A stretch of 57,356 nt of DNA from Megasphaera sp. (GTDB taxonomy: Bacteria > Bacillota > Negativicutes > Veillonellales > Megasphaeraceae): NCBI GenBank assembly GCA_022486585.1, contig JAKVKI010000012.1, positions 1 to 57,356 on the forward strand. The letters run 5' to 3'. The position numbers and the translations under genes were made by a program. Positions within the stretch are counted from its first letter, which is position 1. Each line of letters opens with the position of its first letter. The notes below the pieces were generated by a model. That model did not search any database and was not told the origin of the DNA. It was given only the letters and a program-made list of their open reading frames with translations. Below are positions 44,558 to 52,693 of this stretch, in pieces.

Positions 44558-45348
44558 GATTAGGCCATTTAGGCGAAGTAAAACACGGCTATAATGCCAT
44601 GACGACCCGTGAAAGCGATATGCTCATGGATACGGGCTATCAGGAAATGGATACGAACGAAATCGTTGAATTTCAAGATCCATTGCAGGAAACTGCGTTT
44701 GTCATCGTTACCGGTGAAGTAGAAATCACTTGGGATGGCAAGACAGAAGTGATGCATCGTGATTCTCCTTTTGATGAAAATCCCTATTGCCTCCACGTTC
44801 CTCATGGTAAGACTGTCATCATTAAAGCGTTGAAACCGTCTGAAGTGCTTATTCAAAAAACTGTAAACGAACGCGATTTTGAACCGGTATTCTATCGTCC
44901 CCAAGATGTACAGAGCGATATTTTCGGTGAAGGGCTTTGGAGTTCTACAGCAGAACGGACAGTCCGTACGATCTTTGATTATGAAAATGCACCGTATTCC
45001 AATATGGTAAATGGCGAAGTCATTACCAGCCCGGGCCGTTGGTCTGGCTATATTCCTCATACACATCCGCAGCCGGAAGTGTACACCTATAAATTTGATA
45101 AACCCCAGGGATTCGGAGCTTGCTTCATTGGTGATAATGTATTCATGATTAAGCAGAATACATGGTCTGAACTTTCCAGTGGCTATATGCATCCTCAAGT
45201 AGCGGCACCAGGCTATGCTATGTGGTATAGCTGGATGATTCGTCATCTTCCTGATAATCCGTGGAGAAAAACACGGACAGATGTGCCGGAACATGTATGG
45301 CTCCTTGATAAAGATGCAAAAATTTGGGAACCGCATAGAAATAAATAA
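44554..45348 (+). CDS. iolB: 5-deoxy-glucuronate isomerase
   Basis: A 264-residue cupin enzyme that converts 5-deoxy-glucuronate to 2-deoxy-5-keto-gluconate. Double cupin architecture is expected; the second barrel has the metal-binding HTHPQPEVYTYKF (about 169-181) and the HPQVAAPGYAMWYSWMIRH segment (212-230). Translation is coupled to iolC through an ATGA overlap. Family length is normal. Confidence 0.95.
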   Translation: MRLGHLGEVKHGYNAMTTRESDMLMDTGYQEMDTNEIVEFQDPLQETAFVIVTGEVEITWDGKTEVMHRDSPFDENPYCLHVPHGKTVIIKALKPSEVLIQKTVNERDFEPVFYRPQDVQSDIFGEGLWSSTAERTVRTIFDYENAPYSNMVNGEVITSPGRWSGYIPHTHPQPEVYTYKFDKPQGFGACFIGDNVFMIKQNTWSELSSGYMHPQVAAPGYAMWYSWMIRHLPDNPWRKTRTDVPEHVWLLDKDAKIWEPHRNK

Positions 45349-45402
45349 GTAGAGAAAATAAAAAATCAGAGAAATTAGAGAACAGAGTTGGAGGATTACG
45401 AC

Positions 45403-47349
45403 ATGGCAAAAACAATCAGACTTACGGTAGCTCAGGCTCTCGTAAAATTCCTCAATAACCAATATGTTGAATTTGATGGAAAAGAAAACCCCATGTTTGA
45501 AGGTATTTTCGGTATCTTTGGACACGGCAACGTAGTCGGTCTCGGCCAGGCACTGGAAGAAGATCCGGGACATTTGACTATTCATATGGGTCGTAACGAA
45601 CAAGGCATGGCCCATGCTGCTATCGGTTTTGCAAAACAGAAACGGCGCAAACAGATGTATGCCTGCACCTCTTCTGTCGGTCCTGGCGCTGCGAACATGG
45701 TAACAGCAGCTGCTACGGCTACGGCAAACTGTATTCCTATCTTGTTCCTGCCGGGTGATACATATGCCGATCGTCAGCCTGATCCGGTATTACAGCAAAT
45801 GGAACAACCAAGCAATCTTAGCATTACGACAAATGATGCTTTTAAAGCAGTCTGCAAATATTGGGACCGCGTTACTCGTCCGGAAATCCTCATGCAGTCC
45901 GCTATCAATGCGATGCGGGTGTTGACAGATCCTGCTGAAACAGGCGCTGTATGCTTAGCTCTTCCTCAAGATGTAGAAGGTGAAGCATACGATTATCCGG
46001 AATATTTCTTCCAGAAACGAGTTCATCATATCGATCGTCCCCGTCCGTCTGAACGAGCTATCAAAGAAGCAGTAGAACTCATTAAGACAAAGAAAAAACC
46101 AATGCTCATTTTTGGCGGCGGCGTCAAATATTCTGAAGCAGAAGAAGCATTCCGCGCTTTTGCTGAAAAATTTGATATTCCTTTTGGCGAAACACAAGCA
46201 GGGAAAGGGACGATCAGCTGGAAACATCCACTCAACCTCGGCGGTATTGGCGAAACAGGCGGTCTCGGCGCGAACCTCATCGGTGCTGATGCTGACCTCG
46301 TTATCGGCGTAGGTACGCGGTATACCGATTTCACGACCTCTTCAAAATGGCTTTTCCAGAATCCGGATGTCGATTTCATCAATATCAATGTGTCCAGATT
46401 CCATGCGTATAAGATGGATGGCCTCCAAGTCGTTGGCGATGCACAATCCTGCCTTGAAGATTTGAATGCAGCCTTGAGCCAGACCGACTGGAAACCAGCT
46501 TACACAACAGAAGTCAAAGAAGCAAAAGCTAAGAATGATGCTGAAATCGACCGTATCTATCATTTGGAATATACAGGCAAAGATTTCGTTCCTGAAGTCG
46601 ACGATGCATTGGACTTCAAGAAAGTCAGCGAAGAATTCATCAAATTGACAGGTTCGTCTTTGCCACAGACCCGTGCTCTTGGTGTCGTTAACGAAAGCAT
46701 TGATCCCAACGCTATCGTTGTCGGCGCTTCCGGTTCTCTTCCTGGTGACTTACAGCGTGCATACCGTCCGGAAACAGTCGGCAGTTATCATGTTGAATAT
46801 GGCTTTTCTTGCATGGGCTATGAAGTCAATGCGGCTCTCGGCGTAAAATATGCTGAACCAGATCGGGAAGTGTATGCTCTCGTAGGTGATGGCGCATACA
46901 TGATGCTCCACTCTGAATTACCGCAGTCCATTCAGGAACATGCCAAAATCAATGTCATCGTATTTGATAACATGACCAATGGCTGTATCAATAATTTGGA
47001 AATCGGTCACGGCCAGGGCAGCTTCGGTACAGAATTCCGCTTCCGTAATGCTAAAACAGGGAAACTCGATGGCGGCTTCATGCCAATCGACTTCGCTATG
47101 AACGCAGCTTCGTATGGCTGCAAGAGCTATACTGTACGCAGCTCGGAAGAACTGAAAGCAGCTCTTGAAGATGCTAAAAAACAGACTGTTTCTACTCTTA
47201 TTGATGTCAAAGTCATGCCGAAGACGATGGTTCATGGCTATGGTGATTGGTGGCGTGTAGGCGTTGCCCAGGTATCTAAGAGCGAAAAAGTCCATGATGT
47301 ATATGAAAACCTCATGGTACCGCATTTGGATGCAGCAAGAAAATATTAA
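45403..47349 (+). CDS. iolD: 3D-(3,5/4)-trihydroxycyclohexane-1,2-dione hydrolase
   Basis: A 648-residue thiamine-diphosphate enzyme that opens the cyclohexanedione ring to 5-deoxy-glucuronate. The N-terminal Pyr-type domain includes the [12 protein letters not shown] segment and the catalytic Glu in [16 protein letters not shown] (about 63-78). The C-terminal ThDP/Mg2+ motif runs from GDGAYMM to [10 protein letters not shown] (about 496-528). The chosen start at 45403 follows GGAGG. It sits 54 bases after iolB and 32 before iolE. Confidence 0.96.
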   Translation: MAKTIRLTVAQALVKFLNNQYVEFDGKENPMFEGIFGIFGHGNVVGLGQALEEDPGHLTIHMGRNEQGMAHAAIGFAKQKRRKQMYACTSSVGPGAANMVTAAATATANCIPILFLPGDTYADRQPDPVLQQMEQPSNLSITTNDAFKAVCKYWDRVTRPEILMQSAINAMRVLTDPAETGAVCLALPQDVEGEAYDYPEYFFQKRVHHIDRPRPSERAIKEAVELIKTKKKPMLIFGGGVKYSEAEEAFRAFAEKFDIPFGETQAGKGTISWKHPLNLGGIGETGGLGANLIGADADLVIGVGTRYTDFTTSSKWLFQNPDVDFININVSRFHAYKMDGLQVVGDAQSCLEDLNAALSQTDWKPAYTTEVKEAKAKNDAEIDRIYHLEYTGKDFVPEVDDALDFKKVSEEFIKLTGSSLPQTRALGVVNESIDPNAIVVGASGSLPGDLQRAYRPETVGSYHVEYGFSCMGYEVNAALGVKYAEPDREVYALVGDGAYMMLHSELPQSIQEHAKINVIVFDNMTNGCINNLEIGHGQGSFGTEFRFRNAKTGKLDGGFMPIDFAMNAASYGCKSYTVRSSEELKAALEDAKKQTVSTLIDVKVMPKTMVHGYGDWWRVGVAQVSKSEKVHDVYENLMVPHLDAARKY

Positions 47350-47381
47350 TATTTATTACGTGACTACGGGAGGAATACATT

Positions 47382-48269
47382 ATGGCAAACATTAAACTCG
47401 GCATTGCTCCGATTGCTTGGACGAACGACGATATGCCCGATCTTGGCAAGGAAAATACATTTGAACAATGTGTCAGCGAAATGGCACTGGCTGGTTTTAC
47501 AGGCTGCGAAATCGGCGGTAAATACCCCAAAGATCCTGTTGAATTGAAGAAAGCTCTCGACCTCCGTGGCATGTCCATTGCCAGTGCATGGTTCAGCTCT
47601 TTCTTGCTCACACAGCCGTATGAACAAGTAGAAAAAGATTTCATTGCTCACTGTGAATTCTTAAAAGCTATGGGCGCTAAATTCTGCAACGTTGCTGAAC
47701 AGGGCAACAGTGTACAGGGCAAACTCGATGTTCCTGTCTTTGCAGGCAAACCGACCAATACGGAAGAACAGTGGCATCTGCTGGCTGATGGCTTGAATAA
47801 ACTCGGTGCTGTCGCTCAGAAAATTGGTTTGACCATGACCTATCATCATCATATGGGCACTGGCGTCCAGACGACGGAAGAAATCGACCGCCTCATGGAT
47901 ATGACTGATCCGAACCTCGTATTTCTTTTGTATGATACCGGCCATTTGGTATGCTCCGGTGAAGATTACCTGGCTATCCTGAAAAAATATTTGCCTCGTA
48001 TCCGCCACATCCATTTGAAAGATGTACGCATGGATATCCGCAACAAAGTAAAATCGGATAACATGAGCTTCCTCGATGGCGTTCGTGCAGGCATGTTTAC
48101 TGTTCCTGGCGATGGCGACATTGATTTTGAACCGATCTTTGATATTGTCAATGCAAGCAACTATGATGGCTGGTACATCGTAGAAGCTGAACAGGATCCG
48201 GCTAAAGCCAATCCGTTGGAATACGCTATCAAAGCCCGTAAATATATTAAAGAAAAAGCTCATATCTAA
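47382..48269 (+). CDS. iolE: myo-inosose-2 dehydratase
   Basis: A 295-residue TIM-barrel enzyme dehydrating 2-keto-myo-inositol to the cyclohexanedione. It begins IKLGIAPIAWTNDDMPDLG (4-22), highly typical of IolE. Metal-site segments are TYHHHMGTG (about 150-158), LYDTGHL (about 185-191), HIHLKDVR (about 209-216) and IVEAEQD (about 266-272). It is the last gene of the operon; a terminator follows. Its substrate must come from an inositol dehydrogenase, for which the Gfo/Idh gene at 37484 is the only candidate here. Confidence 0.96.
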   Translation: MANIKLGIAPIAWTNDDMPDLGKENTFEQCVSEMALAGFTGCEIGGKYPKDPVELKKALDLRGMSIASAWFSSFLLTQPYEQVEKDFIAHCEFLKAMGAKFCNVAEQGNSVQGKLDVPVFAGKPTNTEEQWHLLADGLNKLGAVAQKIGLTMTYHHHMGTGVQTTEEIDRLMDMTDPNLVFLLYDTGHLVCSGEDYLAILKKYLPRIRHIHLKDVRMDIRNKVKSDNMSFLDGVRAGMFTVPGDGDIDFEPIFDIVNASNYDGWYIVEAEQDPAKANPLEYAIKARKYIKEKAHI

Positions 48270-48277
48270 GATAGTAA

Positions 48278-48315
48278 AAAGGCTGCCTTGCATATACAGG
48301 CAGCCTTTGCTTTTT
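48278..48315 (+). terminator. Terminator of the iol operon
   Basis: An 11-bp stem (48278-48288 with 48298-48308), then GCTTTTT. The next gene starts only 13 bases further and may rely on read-through. Confidence 0.8.
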
Positions 48316-48327
48316 GTGGAGAATGAT

Positions 48328-49233
48328 ATGGAACCTATAGAAAATAAAAACATGCAGGGAACCTATCTGTTGCTCATTTTGACGACGGCCATTTGGGGCA
48401 TTCAGCCGTTATGCATAAAATGGCTGGTCGCAGCATGGTCACCGGTAACCATTACAGCCATGCGTTATATTTTTATCGGTACGGCACTTATTCTCATAGC
48501 CATGTCCCGCGGCGAAGGCTGTATACCACGGCGGGACTGCCTGCCAGGCCTGCTGGTCATGGGAATTACGGGGATCGGCATCAATAACGTGTTGCAATTT
48601 ACGGGGCTGCAAATCTCGACAGTGACCAATTGCACCCTGATTGCTGCAGCGTCTCCGGCCATTACGGCTTTCATGGCGGCAGTATGTATTCATGAACGCA
48701 TGAATCTTGTCGCCTGGGCAGGTATTATTATTTCTTTTGCCGGAGCGCTTACGGTGGTCAGCCATGGTTCACTCGACGTCATTATCCATTTTGCTTTTAA
48801 CCGCGGTGATATATATTTCTTTTTAGCGCAGATCGCTTGGACGATATATTCACTGGCCGGTCTGAAGGTCATGCGGCGGATGTCAGCCCCGTTAGTGACA
48901 GGGTGGGCCGGGCTGATAGGGGCCTTTGTTACGATTGCCTATGGTATGGTGAGCGGTGAGTTCCAGGTCTGCTGGCTCGATGTGCCGTTGTTTGTGTCTT
49001 TTGCTTATACAGTTATTTTTGGCGGCGTCATGGCCATGTTGTTTTGGAATATAGGTGTCAAAAATGCAGGACCGAGTGTAACCTCTATTTTTCAAAATAT
49101 TACACCTGTCGTCGGTATGCTTGGCGGATCCTTGCTCTTTGCTGAAGTTATTGGCGTAAGGGAATTGATCGGAGCGGCGGCTATTTTCAGCGGTGTCTAT
49201 TTGACGACACATTGCCATTCCTTCATGAAATAA
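48328..49233 (+). CDS. EamA/DMT-superfamily transporter
   Basis: A 301-residue, ten-segment membrane protein with two EamA repeats. It opens with ILTTAIWGIQPLCIKWLV (about 17-34), and the second repeat begins near residue 160 (FFLAQIAWTIYSLAGLKVM). It is unlike the DMT protein at 607 beyond family features. It follows the iol terminator closely, so may be expressed by read-through from the iol operon and export or import a related compound; substrate unknown. Start at 48328 is supported by TGGAGAA. Confidence 0.9.
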   Translation: MEPIENKNMQGTYLLLILTTAIWGIQPLCIKWLVAAWSPVTITAMRYIFIGTALILIAMSRGEGCIPRRDCLPGLLVMGITGIGINNVLQFTGLQISTVTNCTLIAAASPAITAFMAAVCIHERMNLVAWAGIIISFAGALTVVSHGSLDVIIHFAFNRGDIYFFLAQIAWTIYSLAGLKVMRRMSAPLVTGWAGLIGAFVTIAYGMVSGEFQVCWLDVPLFVSFAYTVIFGGVMAMLFWNIGVKNAGPSVTSIFQNITPVVGMLGGSLLFAEVIGVRELIGAAAIFSGVYLTTHCHSFMK

Positions 49234-49251
49234 AATACCGTTTTATACGCA

Positions 49252-49288
49252 AAAAAAAACTGTTACCTTCAAGGGTAACAGTTTTTTT
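49252..49288. terminator. Bidirectional terminator
   Basis: A 15-bp stem around CTGTTACC/GGTAACAG with A- and T-tracts on both sides, between the DMT gene and the PTS IIA gene. Confidence 0.9.
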
Positions 49289-49612
49289 CTATTTTACCGC
49301 ATCTACTTTAGCATATAAATGAACGATTTCGATTGCTAAGTCTTTCATTGCCATCGAGGTCATGACATAGTCTTGGGCATGAGCGATAATAGCATTGTAC
49401 GGATCCTGCAAGGTTCCGTCAGCCTGCTTTTTCAGTAATTCCTGCGTCTGCAATTGATGGGCTTTTAACAAGTATTCAGTAGCCATTTTCAAGGCAGATT
49501 CGGCTTTGCCAAAATTATTTTTACGGGCTTGTTCGAGAGCTTCTGTTATCTTAGCCCGTCCATCACCGGCGGCACCGATCATATCAAAGGCGATTTGTTC
49601 ACTATGAGTCAT
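49289..49612 (-). CDS. Orphan PTS lactose/cellobiose-type IIA protein
   Basis: A 107-residue all-helical IIA of the LacF/ChbA family, which normally passes phosphate from HPr to a IIB protein. The active-site histidine is His78 within AHAQDYVMT. The second, usually conserved His of HAQDH is Tyr82 here. No IIB or IIC gene is seen in the window, so it is an orphan that may serve a distant permease or act as a regulator. The start at 49612 follows AAGGGGGAAA; the longer frame is rejected. Its promoter is at 49696-49724. Confidence 0.88.
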   Translation of the reverse strand: MTHSEQIAFDMIGAAGDGRAKITEALEQARKNNFGKAESALKMATEYLLKAHQLQTQELLKKQADGTLQDPYNAIIAHAQDYVMTSMAMKDLAIEIVHLYAKVDAVK

Positions 49613-49695
49613 CGTACGTTTCCCCCTTTTTATTATAATTACTAAGATATTACCTGGATAATCATCAGGAAAAGCAATATCTTTGGAACTCGTAT

Positions 49696-49724
49696 AAGAT
49701 ATCACGTTTGATTCGATTTGTCAA
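49696..49724 (-). promoter_or_regulatory. Promoter of the PTS IIA gene
   Basis: On the minus strand: TTGACA (49724-49719), 17-bp spacer, TATCTT. The spacer contains GAATCAAACGT, a 9/11 match to the IolR-type 11-mer, weak evidence for shared control. Confidence 0.55.
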
Positions 49725-49746
49725 TACAGGGGAGAAATCTGCACGA

Positions 49747-50538
49747 TCAATCATCCATTGGTTCTGTTTCACCAGTGAGCAGATGAACGTTGTGGTCATG
49801 GCAGTATTGGATGTACTTTTTAGGCGGCAGTGTATCCAACAGGATATAGTCTAGCGCTTCTAAGGGGCAGAACGTGATGAGGGACGAAATGTCCAGTTTG
49901 GAAGAATCGATGAGCAGAAATTTTTGGCCGGCTTCTTCAATCAATTTCTTTTTGATTTCATTTTCTGATATGGAAGCGTTTGTAGCTCCGTTTTCAATGG
50001 AGATGCCCGTAGCAGCTAAAAATACTTTTGAAATGTTATAATTATTTAAACATTTCAATACGCTTGGACCGGTAAAGGCCAGCGATGGATAATACAGGGA
50101 GCCGCCAGTCGTAATAAGATTGAACTTTTTAGTAGCTTCAAAGGCAATGGCCGAATTGATGACGTTAATACTGGCTGTGATGATGGTAATATTCTTTTTA
50201 TTGACTAAATACGGCAGCATGTGCATGGTCGTCGTGCCGGAATCGATATAAATAATATCATTATCGTGGACAAAGGAAGCGGCAATGCGAGCGACTTTTT
50301 TCTTTTCAGCCGAATGTTTGGATTCCCGCTGATTGAAGGGTTCCGGCGAATTGATACTGGCTTCTTTCAATGTAATGCCACCATATACTTTTTTGACGAT
50401 GCCCCGTTTTTCCAGTTCAGCAATATCCCGGCGAATCGTATTTTTCGATACTTGGAACGCATCACATAAATGATTGATAGACAGACTTTTTTCTTTTTCC
50501 AGCATTGCTTGTATTTTATTGATCCTGGTGATTTTCAT
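49747..50538 (-). CDS. iolR: DeoR-family repressor, IolR-like
   Basis: A 263-residue DeoR-family regulator. The N-terminal helix-turn-helix contains FQVSKNTIRRDIAELEKRG (about 28-46) followed by VKKVYGGIT. The C-terminal sensor domain has IDSGTTTMHML (about 98-108). The arrangement and local phrases resemble B. subtilis IolR. It lies about 8 kb from the iol promoter, which carries phased IolR-like 11-mers. In B. subtilis the inducer is 2-deoxy-5-keto-gluconate-6-phosphate; the same may hold here. It is probably co-transcribed with the AraC gene 27 bases upstream. Confidence 0.82.
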   Translation of the reverse strand: MKITRINKIQAMLEKEKSLSINHLCDAFQVSKNTIRRDIAELEKRGIVKKVYGGITLKEASINSPEPFNQRESKHSAEKKKVARIAASFVHDNDIIYIDSGTTTMHMLPYLVNKKNITIITASINVINSAIAFEATKKFNLITTGGSLYYPSLAFTGPSVLKCLNNYNISKVFLAATGISIENGATNASISENEIKKKLIEEAGQKFLLIDSSKLDISSLITFCPLEALDYILLDTLPPKKYIQYCHDHNVHLLTGETEPMDD

Positions 50539-50565
50539 GGTAATCCTTCCTTTTCTATAAATAAA

Positions 50566-51417
50566 CTACTTGCTTTTCCATGCCTTACGGTATTTACCTG
50601 GCGGCATGCCGACGATATTATTAAAGACAACTTGGAAATAGTTGGAATTATTGTAGCCACAGCGCATAGCGATTTCTGTTATCGTATGGTTCGTCGATAA
50701 CAATAAATTCTGCGCTTCGCCAATGCGGCGGTGTGTGATGTATTGAATGGGCGAATACCCGAGCATTTTTTTGAACACATGGGATAAGTAATACGTATTG
50801 ACATGAAGTGCAGCAGCAATATCAGGAAGTTTCAGGTTTTCCAAATAATGCTCGTCAATATACTCTTTGATCTGCAGTCCCAGGTTATAGTCCTGACCTT
50901 GCTGCTCCGTAGCATGGGACAGAATCAAATCTTCCAGTACATAGAGCAGTCCTTGTGTGATATGAGTAGCAGAATGAGAAATCCGTTCTGATTTCCCCTT
51001 AGGGGCCAAGGTCAATAAAGCGGCAATGTACGCACGGACTAAGTCACAATGGGACCCGCTCTTTACGACAGGGCTTAAGGAAGCCTTGATGAGATGATTC
51101 CGTTCCAGGTCTTTCAGGTATAGATTTTTGATACCTAATTGAACGGCTTCACAGTCATCGGATTTCTCCAGATTATGAAGGACGCCACTGTTGATGAGGG
51201 CAATATCTCCTTCAATGAGCGTATATTTTGTGTTGTCGATAGCAGCTATACATGAGCCGGTTAATACGAAAAAGAAAACCGCCATATCTTCATGCGTATG
51301 GAGTGAACGGAAAACGGGTTTATCTTGTTTTTCATAATGGCGCATCGTAAATAATCTGGGTGCCGTGTTTATTTTAAATATGGAGTTTGTCAATTCACTA
51401 AACGTGTACTGAAACAT
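50566..51417 (-). CDS. AraC-family regulator
   Basis: A 283-residue regulator with an N-terminal cupin sensor (about 20-95, with LHTHEDMAVFFFVLTGS) and a C-terminal double helix-turn-helix (about 180-280, ending CGYNNSNYFQVVFNNIVGMPPGKYRK). The in-frame TTG at 51420 precedes the ATG at 51417; the ATG is chosen because its spacing from GGAGGG is better. It heads a minus-strand AraC-DeoR unit and is divergent from the PHP gene across a 466-base gap. It resembles the AraC protein at 55777 in domain layout. Confidence 0.9.
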   Translation of the reverse strand: MFQYTFSELTNSIFKINTAPRLFTMRHYEKQDKPVFRSLHTHEDMAVFFFVLTGSCIAAIDNTKYTLIEGDIALINSGVLHNLEKSDDCEAVQLGIKNLYLKDLERNHLIKASLSPVVKSGSHCDLVRAYIAALLTLAPKGKSERISHSATHITQGLLYVLEDLILSHATEQQGQDYNLGLQIKEYIDEHYLENLKLPDIAAALHVNTYYLSHVFKKMLGYSPIQYITHRRIGEAQNLLLSTNHTITEIAMRCGYNNSNYFQVVFNNIVGMPPGKYRKAWKSK

Positions 51418-51883
51418 CAAAATCCCTCCGGAAGCATGGGTTGGATGCTACTGGCATCGATCAGATATATATACGATTCATTAAAAGCAATATTTCAGAG
51501 AAACACTAGATACGATGACAAGAAAATAAAGGAGAATTGCAGATAAATCATCTATAATAGAATCTGAGGGGCAATATAAAAAAACAGGTATCGTATCAGT
51601 GTGCCAGACTGTACAATTTGGGAATCTATCCATAAATTAGGATAGACGAGACGCAATAACTCAAAATATAATCAAAAGTTACCACTAATATAATAATAAC
51701 AGAGAACTCAGTAAAAATCCATATCATAATTGATTTTATTAGATAAATTATGAATAGCGGGGCTGGACTTATGTTGAACACGTAGTATAATGGCGGTATC
51801 GCTTATTTCTGATGGTGTTGCGCAGTGAAGGAACCAAGGCATATTGAAACGATTCGTTGACATGTATTATGCAGGAGGTAAGT
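51418..51883. promoter_or_regulatory. Divergent regulatory gap between AraC and PHP genes
   Basis: An A+T-rich 466-base stretch with no convincing gene. A TATAAT at 51786-51791 with TGGACT 16 bases upstream (51764-51769) may serve the PHP gene. TATCGTATCA (51589-51598) also occurs exactly at 55635-55644, upstream of the third AraC gene. An inverted repeat CTATCC-N8-GGATAG is at 51626-51645. These are candidate operator sites. Confidence 0.4.
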
Positions 51884-52609
51884 ATGAATATCATTGCTGA
51901 TTTACACACACATACACTGTTGTGCCGTCATGGGTTCAGTACGGTAACAGAAGTCATGGAAGAAGCAGGACGCCAAGGGCTTTTGGCGGTAGGTCTTACA
52001 GAACATGGTCCGGGCTATCCTGGAAGTGTTGGCTGGGCTTATTTTAATACGTATCGGGATATACCGCGTAAGGTGGGAGACTTGGAAGTACTTTGTGGTG
52101 CTGAAGCTAATTTCATGAAGCTGGACGGTACCCTTGATTTTACAGATGACCAATTGGCCAAACTGGATATCGTTATTGCCAGTTGTCATAAAGAATGTTC
52201 GCCTTCAGGGACAGAACAGGAAGTTACGGGGATGATGACAGCAGCTATGAAACAGGGGTATGTTGATATCATCGGTCATCCGGATAATCCGATATATCCT
52301 GTCAATGCGGAGGTGTTGGCAGCAGCAGCGGCAAAGTACCAGGTCGCGCTGGAAATCAATAATAGTTCGCCTGCAGCCCGGCCAGGCAGTGAACCGATGT
52401 GCCGCCAGATCATAGCGGCGGCCAAACGGCATGGCACGTTATTGGCAGTGAATTCGGATGCCCATTACCATAAGGTAGTAGGATCCTTTGCATATGCATT
52501 GCGGCTGCTGACAGAGATGGAAGTGCCGGAAGAACAAGTGATCAATTCTTCCTTAGACAGACTTCATCATTTTTTATCTGGCAGGCATTCGTGTAATATG
52601 ATAAAATGA
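51884..52609 (+). CDS. PHP-domain phosphoesterase (YcdX-like)
   Basis: A 241-residue PHP-superfamily metallophosphoesterase. The motifs run in order: HTHT (8-11 region of DLHTHT), TEHGPGYPG (about 40-48), GAEANF (about 72-77), SCHKE (about 103-107), IIGHPDNP (about 130-137) and NSDAHY (about 191-196), matching the trinuclear metal site of YcdX-like proteins. Members hydrolyse phosphate monoesters; the substrate is unknown. The start at 51884 follows GGAGG. It is 84 bases before a large metallophosphoesterase gene, so the two may act together. Confidence 0.9.
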   Translation: MNIIADLHTHTLLCRHGFSTVTEVMEEAGRQGLLAVGLTEHGPGYPGSVGWAYFNTYRDIPRKVGDLEVLCGAEANFMKLDGTLDFTDDQLAKLDIVIASCHKECSPSGTEQEVTGMMTAAMKQGYVDIIGHPDNPIYPVNAEVLAAAAAKYQVALEINNSSPAARPGSEPMCRQIIAAAKRHGTLLAVNSDAHYHKVVGSFAYALRLLTEMEVPEEQVINSSLDRLHHFLSGRHSCNMIK

Positions 52610-52693
52610 TTGTATATTAGCAGATTATGGAACACTTTCATTAACTGTTGATATTATTATGGCAATCTAATGATAGATTATTTTGGAGGAAGT

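Noticed and set aside
51626-51645. CTATCC-N8-GGATAG inverted repeat as terminator
   Set aside because: The stem is only 6 bp with no T-run; listed only as a possible operator.
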